Part shown: piece after piece, positions 24,565 to 32,540 of the stretch
Numbering within the stretch: position 1 is the stretch's first letter
Layout: every line of letters begins with the position of its first letter
Assembly (NCBI RefSeq): GCF_000199675.1
Contig: NC_014960.1
Location: 2,914,001-2,978,000, forward strand
Source: Anaerolinea thermophila UNI-1
GTDB lineage: Bacteria > Chloroflexota > Anaerolineae > Anaerolineales > Anaerolineaceae
Length of the DNA: 64,000 nucleotides
Direction: 5' to 3'
Notes under the pieces: model-generated
Told to the model about the DNA's origin: nothing
Databases searched by the model: none
Seen by the model: only the letters and a program-made list of their open reading frames with translations
Translations under genes and position numbers: made by a program

Positions 24565-24813
24565 ATGTCCCTGTTTTTGCTGGATGACACCCTGAGAGTG
24601 AGTGTATTCTACGATCGTTCTTCGGAGGAAAACGAGATTTGCCTGTATTTCGAAGAAGAAACTCCAGCCGTATTCCGCGATTCAGAAACACGCCTGCCCC
24701 TTAGCCCGGTCCAGGCAAAAACCCTGGTACAGGCATTACTTGAAGCCCTGCAGGAGCACGAAAAAGATCATTCATACCCCATTCAGGAGAGCAACGATGA
24801 GCACCATAAGTGA
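24565..24813 (+). CDS. Small acidic protein of unknown function
   Basis: 82 residues from the ATG at 24565, with AGAAGGAGG upstream; an earlier in-frame start at 24538 lacks a site. Strand-rich N-terminal half ('LRVSVFYDRSSEENEICLYFEEE') and helical C-terminal half ('SPVQAKTLVQALLEALQEH'). It overlaps the nitroreductase gene by 17 bp, so the two are probably translated together. No family recognised. Confidence 0.65.
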   Translation: MSLFLLDDTLRVSVFYDRSSEENEICLYFEEETPAVFRDSETRLPLSPVQAKTLVQALLEALQEHEKDHSYPIQESNDEHHK

Positions 24814-25375
24814 ATTGATTTGCAAAAACCGCAGTTACCGCCGTTTTTATCAGCAGGAAGCGGTTTCCATGGAAACCCTGCGCGATTTGGTAGATCTGGC
24901 GCGCCTTTCTCCAAGCGCCGCCAACCGCCAGCCTTTGCGTTATTATCTTTCCTGCGATTCCGAAACCAACGCCAAAATCTTTCCTACGCTGGCATGGGCG
25001 GGCTACCTGCGCGACTGGCAAGGACCTGAAGAGGGCGAGCGCCCTTCTGCCTATATCATCATCCTGCTGGATACCGAAATCAGCAAAAACGCCGGCTGTG
25101 ACCACGGGATCGCCGCGCAAAGCATCCTGCTGGGCGCTACTGAACGCGGATTAGGCGGATGTATCATCGCCTCTATCCAGCGGGATGCCCTGCGTACCGC
25201 ACTGGATATTGACCCGCGTTATGAAATCCTGCTGGTGCTGGCGCTGGGCAAACCCAAAGAGACCGTAGTGATTGAGCCGCTCCCGCCCGATGGAGATATT
25301 CGCTACTGGCGCACTCCCGACGGCGTGCATCACGTCCCCAAGCGCTCGCTGGACGACCTGATTCTCAACCGTTGA
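24797..25375 (+). CDS. Nitroreductase family protein (FMN-dependent)
   Basis: 192 residues from the ATG at 24797; the longer frame starting at 24602 is an artefact. The N-terminus 'RSYRRFYQQEAVSMETL' gives the Arg-rich FMN-phosphate site. 'ARLSPSAANRQPLRYYLS', 'DHGIAAQSILLGATERGLGG' and 'EILLVLALGKP' complete the nitroreductase fold. These enzymes reduce nitro compounds, quinones or flavins with NAD(P)H, usually as dimers. Physiological substrate unknown. It overlaps the preceding small gene, and a terminator follows at 25425. Confidence 0.9.
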   Translation: MSTISELICKNRSYRRFYQQEAVSMETLRDLVDLARLSPSAANRQPLRYYLSCDSETNAKIFPTLAWAGYLRDWQGPEEGERPSAYIIILLDTEISKNAGCDHGIAAQSILLGATERGLGGCIIASIQRDALRTALDIDPRYEILLVLALGKPKETVVIEPLPPDGDIRYWRTPDGVHHVPKRSLDDLILNR

Positions 25376-25424
25376 TATCCATGTTATCAGGCTTGCCCTG
25401 CGCTTAAGCCAGCGATTTTCATTG

Positions 25425-25458
25425 GTGCTCATGCAGTTTTCCTTCATGAGCACTTTTT
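25425..25458 (+). terminator. Rho-independent terminator after nitroreductase
   Basis: GTGCTCATG (25425-25433) pairs with CATGAGCAC (25445-25453), followed by TTTTT. Confidence 0.88.
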
Positions 25459-25562
25459 CTTGATGGATGAGCGAATAAAACCATTCAGGGATGTTATCGG
25501 TAACAGTTTTCTCTTAAAAAGGATATAATAAACCCATAAAAACCATATTCAGGAGGTGAAGG

Positions 25563-26546
25563 ATGGAATACCGACCTTTAGGTCGAACAGGGTGGAAGGT
25601 TTCCGCCATCAGTTTTGGGGCATGGGCAATTGGCGGCACCTGGGGTCCCGTCCAGGATGAAGAATCCATCGCCGCCCTGCACCGCGCCATTGATATGGGT
25701 GTTAACTTCATCGACACCGCCGATGTGTACGGGGACGGCCGTTCGGAGCGTTTGATTGCTCAGGTGAAAAAGTCCCGCAAGGAAGAAATTATCGTCGCCA
25801 CCAAAGCCGGGCGGCGGCTCAACCCACACACCGCCGAAGGTTACAATCGCCAGAATCTGACGACTTTTGTCGAGCGCAGTCTCAAGAACCTGGAAGTCGA
25901 GGCGTTAGATCTTTTGCAACTGCATTGCCCGCCCACGCCGGTCTACTACATGCCCGAAGTCTTTGGCATTCTGGATAACCTGGTAGCGGCAGGGAAAATC
26001 CGCTATTACGGCGTCAGCGTGGAGAAAGTTGAAGAAGCCCTCAAAGCCATCGAGTATCCCAACGTGCAAAGTGTGCAGATCATCTTCAATGTGTTCCGCA
26101 TGCGCCCTGCTGAGTTGTTCTTCCGCGAAGCCGCCCGCCGGCAGGTGGGCATCATTGCCCGCGTGCCCCTGGCTTCTGGCTTGCTCACGGGGAAAATCAC
26201 CCGCGAGACGCAATTCAGTCCCGATGACCACCGCGCGTTCAACCGTCAGGGCGAAGCCTTTGACCGCGGCGAGACCTTCTCAGGTGTGGATCTGGACATT
26301 GCGCTACAAGCCGTAGAAGAACTGCGTCCTCTGGTGCCGCCCGGCATGACCATGACGCAATTTGCCCTGCGCTGGATTCTGATGTTCCCCGAGGTCACCT
26401 GCGCCATCCCCGGCGCCAAGCGACCCTCGCAGGCAGAAGAGAACTTCAGCGCCGCCGACCTGCCGCCGCTCTCCGAAGAAACCATGCAGAAGGTCAAAGC
26501 CATTTATGATGCCCGCATCAAGCCACTAGTGCATCACTACTGGTAA
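25563..26546 (+). CDS. Aldo/keto reductase
   Basis: 327 residues, AGGAGGTGAAGG upstream. The catalytic tetrad is visible: Asp and Tyr in 'FIDTADVYGDGRSERL', Lys in 'VATKAGR' and His in 'LLQLHCPP'. The C-terminal NADP site reads 'PGAKRPSQAEENFSA'. It belongs to the AKR branch with 'MEYRPLGRTGWKVSAISFG' starts, often acting on sugar-derived or small aldehydes. A TATAAT box sits at 25524-25529 upstream. Only 9 bp separate it from the downstream peptidase gene. Confidence 0.93.
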   Translation: MEYRPLGRTGWKVSAISFGAWAIGGTWGPVQDEESIAALHRAIDMGVNFIDTADVYGDGRSERLIAQVKKSRKEEIIVATKAGRRLNPHTAEGYNRQNLTTFVERSLKNLEVEALDLLQLHCPPTPVYYMPEVFGILDNLVAAGKIRYYGVSVEKVEEALKAIEYPNVQSVQIIFNVFRMRPAELFFREAARRQVGIIARVPLASGLLTGKITRETQFSPDDHRAFNRQGEAFDRGETFSGVDLDIALQAVEELRPLVPPGMTMTQFALRWILMFPEVTCAIPGAKRPSQAEENFSAADLPPLSEETMQKVKAIYDARIKPLVHHYW

Positions 26547-26555
26547 AATGGAGGC

Positions 26556-28067
26556 ATGCGCCAGGGTTTAAACCATACCTTCAAGGGCATTCTCTCCATC
26601 CTAACTCTCTGGATTCTTACACTCGCAGGGGCGTGTGCGCCTATACCCACTCCAACGCCAGCATCTACTGCCACGCCCCTGCCCGTATTCACCGCCACGC
26701 CTACTCATACTTCAATTCCCTCTCCCACACCCACCCCGCAAGAGAACATTTTATCCCGTCCACGCTACACCCTGACCGCCGTGCTGGATTATCCCGCGCA
26801 CAGCCTGAACGTGCAGGAACGTATTGCTTATACCCATGCCGCCGAGGAAAGCCTTAGCGAAGTCTGGCTGGTGATGGATGCCCTGCTGTATCCGGGGGCA
26901 TTCCAGATGGACTCTCTGCAAAGCGTCAGCGGACCGGCTTTGAAAGACGTCCGTCAGGAACGTATCTGGATCAAAGCCCAATTGAAAACACCCCTGCAAA
27001 AAGGAGAAACCCTTGAATTGGACATGGCCTACCGGCTCAACCTGCCCGCAAGGGTGGCACAGGAAGGCTTGCGCCCACAGGTCTTTGGCTGGTCGGAGCG
27101 TCAGACCAATCTGGTGGACTGGTATGCCTACCTGCCCCCGTACATTCCCGGCGAGGGATGGCTGGCACATCCGCCGGGCTATTACGGCGAGCATCAGGTG
27201 TACCCGTTAAGCGATTTTGAGGTCAATCTGCAAGTTCTTGGTGCGCCGGCAGGACTGACCATTGCCGCCAGTGCGCCCGAAAGCCAACGGGGGGAATGGT
27301 ACACATACACCCTGGAAGGCGCGCGCACCTTCGCGCTCTCTCTCAGCCCTTCATTGACTCACACCACCCGGCAGGTAGGGACGGTCATCATCCACAATTA
27401 CACCTTCCCCTACCATCAAAACGCCGGAGAGCGGGTGCTGAACACTGCGGCGCAGGCGCTGGAACTGTATGCGCGCCTGTTTTCGCCCTATCCGCACCAG
27501 CACCTTGCCGTGGTGGAAGCCGATTTTCTGGATGGCATGGAGTACGACGGATTATTTTTTCTCAGTTATGGTTTTTACAATCTGGATAACGGCACGCCGG
27601 CGCAGTACCTGGTGGCACTGACTGCCCACGAGACGGCACATCAGTGGTTTTATGGCGTGGTGGGCAACGACCAGGCCCTTCAACCCTGGCTGGATGAAGC
27701 CCTATGTACTTACGCCGAGAAGTTGTACTACGAAACCTACGCCCCGGAGGCGCTGACCTGGTGGTGGGAAGCGCGGGTGAAGTATTACCAGCCGCGCGGC
27801 TACGTGGACGACAGCATCTATAACCCGCATGGCGAAGCCCAACCCTACCGCGCTTACCGCGATGCCGTGTACCTCAACGGGGCGGTTTTCCTTGACGAAC
27901 TGCGCCGCGCCATGGGCGATGAGGCTTTTTTTGACTTTCTGAGACTTTACGTCAGCGAAAATCAGGGTAAAATAGCCAGCGCGCGGGATTTCTTCGGACT
28001 CTTACGAAAGATGACGTCCGTGCCTCTCGAACCACTGTTACAGCGTTTTTTCCAATTCATTCCGTAA
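26556..28067 (+). CDS. M1-like metallopeptidase, predicted lipoprotein
   Basis: 503 residues. The signal peptide ends in LAGAC, followed by a Thr/Pro-rich linker (about 30-65). The zinc site is HETAH in 'LTAHETAHQWFYGVVGND', with the downstream Glu in 'WLDEALCTYAEKLYYE', as in M1 aminopeptidases (HExxH-x18-E). The N-terminal beta-rich part resembles the M1 saddle domain, but the exopeptidase 'GAMEN' loop appears as 'DGMEYDG'. Altered specificity, perhaps endopeptidase-like, is possible. It should act outside the membrane on peptides. Likely co-transcribed with the aldo/keto reductase. Confidence 0.85.
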   Translation: MRQGLNHTFKGILSILTLWILTLAGACAPIPTPTPASTATPLPVFTATPTHTSIPSPTPTPQENILSRPRYTLTAVLDYPAHSLNVQERIAYTHAAEESLSEVWLVMDALLYPGAFQMDSLQSVSGPALKDVRQERIWIKAQLKTPLQKGETLELDMAYRLNLPARVAQEGLRPQVFGWSERQTNLVDWYAYLPPYIPGEGWLAHPPGYYGEHQVYPLSDFEVNLQVLGAPAGLTIAASAPESQRGEWYTYTLEGARTFALSLSPSLTHTTRQVGTVIIHNYTFPYHQNAGERVLNTAAQALELYARLFSPYPHQHLAVVEADFLDGMEYDGLFFLSYGFYNLDNGTPAQYLVALTAHETAHQWFYGVVGNDQALQPWLDEALCTYAEKLYYETYAPEALTWWWEARVKYYQPRGYVDDSIYNPHGEAQPYRAYRDAVYLNGAVFLDELRRAMGDEAFFDFLRLYVSENQGKIASARDFFGLLRKMTSVPLEPLLQRFFQFIP

Positions 28068-28100
28068 CGAACTTGCAATATTCTTGTTAGGTATTTGTAA

Positions 28101-28129
28101 GGAACGTTCCCAAAAGAATCGGATATAAT
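28101..28129 (+). promoter_or_regulatory. Pilin promoter with palindromic GGAACGTTCC at -35
   Basis: TATAAT (28124-28129) is 17 bp downstream of GGAACG, part of the palindrome GGAACGTTCC (28101-28110). GGAAC is also the -35 motif of many ECF sigma factors. A short GAAA-loop hairpin (28138-28153) follows in the leader. Confidence 0.5.
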
Positions 28130-28184
28130 ATAGGCAGAATTCCGAAAGGAATTGAAACCATATTTTTTCAGAAGGAGTTGTTCT

Positions 28185-28331
28185 ATGTTATTCGCTGCTA
28201 AAGAAAAAGGTCAAGGTCTGGTAGAGTACGCGCTGATTCTGGTGCTCGTGGCCGTCGTCGTGATCGTCATCCTCGCCCTCCTGGGCCCCGCCATCGGCAA
28301 CATCTTCAGCAACATCGTCAACCGCATCTAG
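28185..28331 (+). CDS. Flp/Fap-type pilin subunit
   Basis: 48 residues, GAAGGAG upstream. The sequence has a short charged leader (MLFAAKEKGQG), the 'GLVEYALILVLVAVVVI' type-IVb pilin core with Glu at position 5 after the cleavage Gly, and a hydrophobic tail. Flp pilins assemble into tight-adherence pili through a TadZ/A/B/C machine, which is absent from this window. The gene stands alone with its own promoter and terminator, suggesting high expression as a separate unit. Confidence 0.92.
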   Translation: MLFAAKEKGQGLVEYALILVLVAVVVIVILALLGPAIGNIFSNIVNRI

Positions 28332-28353
28332 TCTTCGCGGATTTCGTCTACGG

Positions 28354-28385
28354 AATGAGCGCCCGCAGGGGCGCTCATTTGTTTT
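28354..28385 (+). terminator. Rho-independent terminator of pilin gene
   Basis: AATGAGCGCCC (28354-28364) and GGGCGCTCATT (28369-28379) form an 11-bp stem with a GCAG loop, followed by TGTTTT. Confidence 0.9.
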
Positions 28386-28396
28386 AACGGTATACT

Positions 28397-28819
28397 TTGG
28401 ACGTGAAAGAAGACTTACCGATGAGCATCCCCCCGGAAGAAATTCGTTTTACCGCCATCCGCGCCAGCGGACCAGGCGGTCAAAACGTGAACAAAGTCAG
28501 CACGGCAGTGCAACTGCACTTTGACGTTCTGCGATCCAAAGCCCTGCCGGTGGATGTGAAAGAACGGCTGGTTAAAATTGCCGGGAAGCGGGTGAATGAG
28601 CAGGGTGTGCTGATCATCGAAGCCCGGGCATACCGCACCCAGGAACAGAATCGCGCCGATGCTCTGAGGCGTTTGCAAGAGTTGGTCGAGAAAGCCCGGC
28701 ATGTCCCGAAAGTACGCAAGAAATCCCAGCCCTCAGGGGGCGGACGAGCGCGGGAAAAGCGCTACATCTCCGAGAAGAAGCGCCTGCGCCGCCTGGATCT
28801 TTCGGAGTGGGAAGAATAA
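28397..28819 (+). CDS. arfB: ArfB/YaeJ-like peptidyl-tRNA hydrolase (class I release factor domain)
   Basis: 140 residues from a TTG at 28397; a GTG at 28403 or ATG at 28421 are alternatives. The GGQ motif is in 'IRASGPGGQNVNKVSTAVQL', close to the N-terminus, as in ArfB and not in full-length RF1/RF2. The basic C-terminal tail (KVRKKSQPSGGGRAREKRY, KKRLRR) fits the mRNA-channel tail of ArfB. It should rescue stalled ribosomes by hydrolysing peptidyl-tRNA without a stop codon. TATACT at 28391-28396 lies very near the proposed start, which favours the internal ATG. Confidence 0.9.
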   Translation: MDVKEDLPMSIPPEEIRFTAIRASGPGGQNVNKVSTAVQLHFDVLRSKALPVDVKERLVKIAGKRVNEQGVLIIEARAYRTQEQNRADALRRLQELVEKARHVPKVRKKSQPSGGGRAREKRYISEKKRLRRLDLSEWEE

Positions 28820-28880
28820 ACCTCTTCAGGTCAATACCCACAGATTTATCAGAGATTTATAAGAAATTTCAACTCCCCTC

Positions 28881-28908
28881 TTGACTTTCCTCACAAAACT
28901 GGTAAGAT
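28881..28908 (+). promoter_or_regulatory. groESL promoter
   Basis: TTGACT (28881-28886), 16 bp, TAAGAT (28903-28908), just upstream of the CIRCE element. Confidence 0.8.
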
Positions 28909-28920
28909 AAACGGCGAAAT

Positions 28921-28947
28921 TTAGCACTCTAAATCTTAGATTGCTAA
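28921..28947. promoter_or_regulatory. CIRCE element (HrcA operator)
   Basis: TTAGCACTC-N9-GATTGCTAA matches the CIRCE consensus TTAGCACTC-N9-GAGTGCTAA with one substitution in the right arm (GAG to GAT). It overlaps the expected transcription start region of groESL, so HrcA repression is expected. Confidence 0.92.
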
Positions 28948-28996
28948 ATTTTTTGTGACCAAATTTGATCTCAAATCCTGAAGCAGGAGGAATCCA

Positions 28997-29290
28997 ATGG
29001 CTATCAATCTTAAACCCCTCGGAAGCCGTGTCGTAGTCGAACCCATCGAAAGCGAAGACGTCACGCCGGGCGGTATCGTTTTGCCTGAAACCGCCAAAGA
29101 AAAACCCCAGAAGGGGAAAGTGCTCTCGGTTGGTCCTGGCGACCGCGATGACAAAGGCAATCGCATCTCCATGGACGTGAAAGTGGGCGATGTGGTGCTC
29201 TTCGCCAAATACGCCGGCACCGAAATCAAGGTTGACGGCAAGAAACTGCTGATTCTGCGCGAAAGCGACCTGCTCGCAATCGTCGAGTAA
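28997..29290 (+). CDS. groES: Co-chaperonin GroES
   Basis: 97 residues, the normal length; GCAGGAGGAATCC upstream. Conserved features: 'LKPLGSRVVVEPIE', the mobile loop 'ESEDVTPGGIVLPETAKEKPQ', 'GKVLSVGPGDRDD', 'VGDVVLFAKYAGTEIKVDGK' and 'ILRESDLLAIV'. It caps GroEL. It is first in the CIRCE-controlled heat-shock operon, 37 bp before groEL. Confidence 0.98.
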   Translation: MAINLKPLGSRVVVEPIESEDVTPGGIVLPETAKEKPQKGKVLSVGPGDRDDKGNRISMDVKVGDVVLFAKYAGTEIKVDGKKLLILRESDLLAIVE

Positions 29291-29327
29291 TTCATACCAA
29301 ATCTCAATCAAAAAGGAGAGTTGAACA

Positions 29328-30959
29328 ATGGCAGCCAAACAACTGGTCTTCGCTGAAGAAGCCCGCCGAAAACTGAAGAACGGCGTTGATATTGTTGCGA
29401 ATGCTGTTGCCACCACCCTGGGTCCCAAAGGACGCAACGTGGCAGTCGATCGCAAGTTCGGTTCCCCCACCATCACCCACGACGGTGTGACCGTGGCGAA
29501 GGAAATCGAACTGCAGGATCCCTTCGAGAACATGGGCGCGCAACTGCTGAAGGAAGCCGCCACCAAGACCAATGACATCGCCGGTGACGGCACCACCACC
29601 TCGACCGTGCTGGCGCACGCCATCGTCACCGAGGGTCTGAAGAACCTCGCCGCTGGCTCCAACCCCATGCTGTTGAAGCGCGGTATTGAAACCGCCGCCA
29701 AAGCGGTTGCCAAAGCCATCACCGAAATGGCTATTGATGTCACCACCAAAGACGACATCGCCAACGTGGCGACCATCTCCGCTCAGGACCGCCAGATTGG
29801 CGAACTCATCGCCGAGGTGATGGACAAAGTCGGTAAAGACGGCGTGATCACCGTAGAAGAGAGCAAGGGCCTCGAATTTGAGAAGGATTACGTCGAGGGT
29901 ATGCAGTTCGACCGCGGCTACATCTCGCCCTACTTCATCACCGACTCCGAACACATGGAAGCGGTCATCAATGACCCCTACATCCTGATTCACGACAAGA
30001 AAATCTCCGCCGCCGCCGATATCGTCCCGATCCTCGAAAAACTGGTGCAGATTGGCAAGCGCGATCTGGTCATCATCGCCGAGGATGTGGACGGCGAAGC
30101 CCTGGCAACCCTGGTGCTGAACAAACTGCGCGGCATGCTCAACGTGCTGGCTGTGAAAGCCCCCGGTTTCGGTGATCGCCGCAAAGCCATGCTGCAGGAT
30201 ATCGCCATCCTGACCGGCGGCGTGGTCATCTCCGAAGAGACTGGCCGCAAACTCGAAACCGCTGTCATCGCCGACCTCGGCCGCGCCGAGAAGGTTGTTG
30301 CCGACAAGGACAACACCACCATCGTGGGCGGCAAGGGCGATGAGAAAGCCATCAAGGGCCGCATTGAGCAGATCCGCGTTGAAATCGAGAAGACCACTTC
30401 CGATTACGACCGCGAGAAACTGCAGGAACGCCTGGCGAAACTGGCGGGTGGCGTTGCCATCATCCGCGTAGGCGCCGCGACTGAAACCGAAATGAAAGAA
30501 AAGAAACATCGCGTTGAGGATGCCCTCTCGGCGACCCGCGCCGCCGTGGAAGAAGGCATCGTGCCCGGTGGCGGTGTGGCTCTGCTCAACGCCATGAAAG
30601 CCCTCGACGGTCTGAAGATGGACCTCGAAGACGAACAAATCGGCGTCAACATCGTGCGCAAGGCTCTGGAAGTACCCATGCGCAAGATCGCCGAGAATGC
30701 CGGTAAAGATGGCTCGGTGGTGGTGGAGAACGTCCGCCAGCGCCAGAAAGCCGAAAACAACCCCAACATCGGCTATGATGTCATCTCCGATCAGTACGTG
30801 GACATGATCAAGGACGGCGTCATCGATCCCGCCAAGGTCACCCGCGGCGCGCTGGAGAACGCGGCTTCGATTGCCGCCATGATCCTGACCACCGAAGCGT
30901 TGATCACTGACGTTCCGGAAAAGGAAAAACCGGCTCAGCCACCGATGCCGGAATACTAA
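29328..30959 (+). CDS. groL: Chaperonin GroEL
   Basis: 543 residues; AAAGGAGAG upstream. Hallmarks: 'VATTLGPKGRNVAVDRKFG', 'GDGTTTSTVLAHAIV', 'EGIVPGGGVALLNA' and 'AASIAAMILTTEALI'. The usual GGM-rich C-terminal tail is replaced by a short Lys/Pro-rich end (EKEKPAQPPMPEY), as in other Chloroflexi chaperonins I recall. It folds proteins in the cytoplasm with GroES. A strong terminator follows. Confidence 0.99.
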   Translation: MAAKQLVFAEEARRKLKNGVDIVANAVATTLGPKGRNVAVDRKFGSPTITHDGVTVAKEIELQDPFENMGAQLLKEAATKTNDIAGDGTTTSTVLAHAIVTEGLKNLAAGSNPMLLKRGIETAAKAVAKAITEMAIDVTTKDDIANVATISAQDRQIGELIAEVMDKVGKDGVITVEESKGLEFEKDYVEGMQFDRGYISPYFITDSEHMEAVINDPYILIHDKKISAAADIVPILEKLVQIGKRDLVIIAEDVDGEALATLVLNKLRGMLNVLAVKAPGFGDRRKAMLQDIAILTGGVVISEETGRKLETAVIADLGRAEKVVADKDNTTIVGGKGDEKAIKGRIEQIRVEIEKTTSDYDREKLQERLAKLAGGVAIIRVGAATETEMKEKKHRVEDALSATRAAVEEGIVPGGGVALLNAMKALDGLKMDLEDEQIGVNIVRKALEVPMRKIAENAGKDGSVVVENVRQRQKAENNPNIGYDVISDQYVDMIKDGVIDPAKVTRGALENAASIAAMILTTEALITDVPEKEKPAQPPMPEY

Positions 30960-30980
30960 ACCACTAGGCAGATAACATTA

Positions 30981-31018
30981 CAGGGTGCGCTTTTTCAAGC
31001 ACACCCTGTTTTTTTTTA
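30981..31018 (+). terminator. groESL terminator
   Basis: CAGGGTG (30981-30987) pairs with CACCCTG (31002-31008), followed by a ten-base T-run. Confidence 0.9.
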
Positions 31019-31037
31019 ATTGCTGGATGTAGAGGAA

Positions 31038-31847
31038 TTATTTCGGCGGCAGGAAGCCGTACTTTTCCATGATTTTTTGTCCCTCTTCCGAAAGGACAAA
31101 ATCCACAAAGGCTTGTGCCAGTTCACTATGCGCACTGGATTTCAACACCGCAATGGGGTAAACCGCTTCCACATTAATTTCATCAGGAATTGTCAGCAGT
31201 TGAAGCCTGTCCTCTGCACTCTTCCCATCAGTGAAGAAGACGATCCCCGCATCTCCTTCGCCCAGCATGACTTTATTCACCACCGCCTTCACCGTGCTTT
31301 CATAAGAAACTACGTTCTGATACACCCTTTCTTTGAAATCTGATGAATACTCCGGGGAAGAGGAAGCATTGATGAGCAATTGCTCTACATACGCCCCTTG
31401 AGGTCCTTCTTTTGCGCCTAAAATCAGGCGCACACCAGGTTTTGCCAGGTCCTGAAAGGCACGGATGTTTTTCGGGTTATCTTTGGGGAGAATGACCACC
31501 AGACGATTTCGGGCAAAAATTTTGACCGCATCCTGCTCAATCAATCCCTGAGCCACGGCGTCGTCAATAAATTTAGGCGCGGCAGAGGCAAAGACATCTG
31601 CAGGGGCTCCCTGGGTAATTTGCTGGAGCAGGGTGCTGGCGTTGGCAAAGTTCAAGACAACCCGAACTCCATCATTTTTTTGTTCGAATGCAGTCCCGAT
31701 TTCGGTAAATGATTCTGTCAAAGAACCTGCTGCAAACACCACCAGTTCAACCGGCTGGGAACTGGCAACAGATGTTGCCGGAGAACCACATCCGGTCAGC
31801 CCCAATAAGAGCAATGACATTAATATCATCAACATCTTCCTCATCAT
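31038..31847 (-). CDS. modA: Molybdate-type ABC transporter solute-binding lipoprotein ModA
   Basis: 269 residues; GGAGGTTTACTG upstream. Lipobox GLTGC (Cys20). ModA features: 'LVVFAAGSLTESFTEIGTAF', 'FANASTLLQQITQGAPADVFASA', 'RNRLVVILP' and 'GEGDAGIVFFTD'. It should capture molybdate or tungstate outside the membrane. No modB or modC lies next to it: downstream (minus strand) is groESL on the other strand. The transporter permease must therefore be elsewhere. It follows trmO by 30 bp and may be in the same operon. Confidence 0.93.
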   Translation of the reverse strand: MMRKMLMILMSLLLLGLTGCGSPATSVASSQPVELVVFAAGSLTESFTEIGTAFEQKNDGVRVVLNFANASTLLQQITQGAPADVFASAAPKFIDDAVAQGLIEQDAVKIFARNRLVVILPKDNPKNIRAFQDLAKPGVRLILGAKEGPQGAYVEQLLINASSSPEYSSDFKERVYQNVVSYESTVKAVVNKVMLGEGDAGIVFFTDGKSAEDRLQLLTIPDEINVEAVYPIAVLKSSAHSELAQAFVDFVLSEEGQKIMEKYGFLPPK

Positions 31848-31877
31848 CAGTAAACCTCCATCGCAAAGGGATTTGAA

Positions 31878-32321
31878 TTATTTGACCTGCTCATACCAGC
31901 CAACCCGTTCCGGAGAAAATACGTCAAACTCCGGCACATACGGCTTGATATCCACCAGAGGCGTGCCGTCCAGTACGTCCACCCCATGAATGTGCAGGCG
32001 GTTGCCTTGACGTTCCAGCAAGCGCACTACCGAAATCCCAATCGGATTAGGACGGCAGGGAAAGCGGGTAGCAAACAACCCGGTTTCAAAGTCTGCCAGG
32101 AAAGGTTTGACCTTCAAACACACTTCTGAAGGCGCGCGATGCCACACATACAAAAGAATGAGGTGAGAAAACCCCTCGATGCCTTCCAATCCTTCGGCGT
32201 ACTCCGGAAAAACTTCTACCCAGCCTTCAGCCGTGGAACGACTGGACTGGATAGGGGTATCCTGTGGTTGTTGGTAAGGGGAATGAATAATGCCAATGGC
32301 TTTCAGTATGGGGAGAGACAT
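31878..32321 (-). CDS. trmO: tRNA (N6-threonylcarbamoyladenosine37-N6)-methyltransferase TrmO-like
   Basis: 147 residues, an UPF0066/TsaA-type beta-barrel. Motifs: 'AIGIIHSPYQQPQDTPIQ', 'EGLEGIEGFSHLILLYVWHR', 'ATRFPCRPNPIGISVVRLL' and 'LDGTPLVDIKPYVPEFD'. TrmO methylates t6A37 with SAM. Stand-alone short forms like this one are common in bacteria and archaea. It is next to modA, a pairing consistent with the frequent linkage of this family to molybdenum/molybdopterin genes, so a second role cannot be excluded. A TetR-like palindrome precedes it. Confidence 0.88.
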   Translation of the reverse strand: MSLPILKAIGIIHSPYQQPQDTPIQSSRSTAEGWVEVFPEYAEGLEGIEGFSHLILLYVWHRAPSEVCLKVKPFLADFETGLFATRFPCRPNPIGISVVRLLERQGNRLHIHGVDVLDGTPLVDIKPYVPEFDVFSPERVGWYEQVK

Positions 32322-32342
32322 AATTTCACCTTTTTATGGGAA

Positions 32343-32359
32343 TACTCACTGAGTGAGTA
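32343..32359. promoter_or_regulatory. 17-bp palindrome TACTCACTGAGTGAGTA, TetR-type operator
   Basis: A perfect palindrome about a central G, 21 bp upstream of trmO. ACTCACT/AGTGAGT half-sites are typical of TetR-family operators. No TetR gene is in the window. Confidence 0.72.
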
Positions 32360-32540
32360 ATAGTTTATTACAGTTTTAACCTTTTGGAAAGGCTTTTCAC
32401 AGGTGATTTTTCCCATCTCGGCATCATGAACAAGGCAATAACTTTCCTCGAAGTGTTAAAGCCAGGTTAAGGTTTCCTTTTCCGCCCCTCTCTTTCTATG
32501 AGCGAGCATATAATGCGGGTGTAAATTTCCCAAACTCATC

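Noticed and set aside
29304..30638. Minus-strand frame of 444 codons opposite groEL
   Set aside because: Low-complexity Gly/His/Asp-rich product, a known antisense artefact of groEL codon bias.
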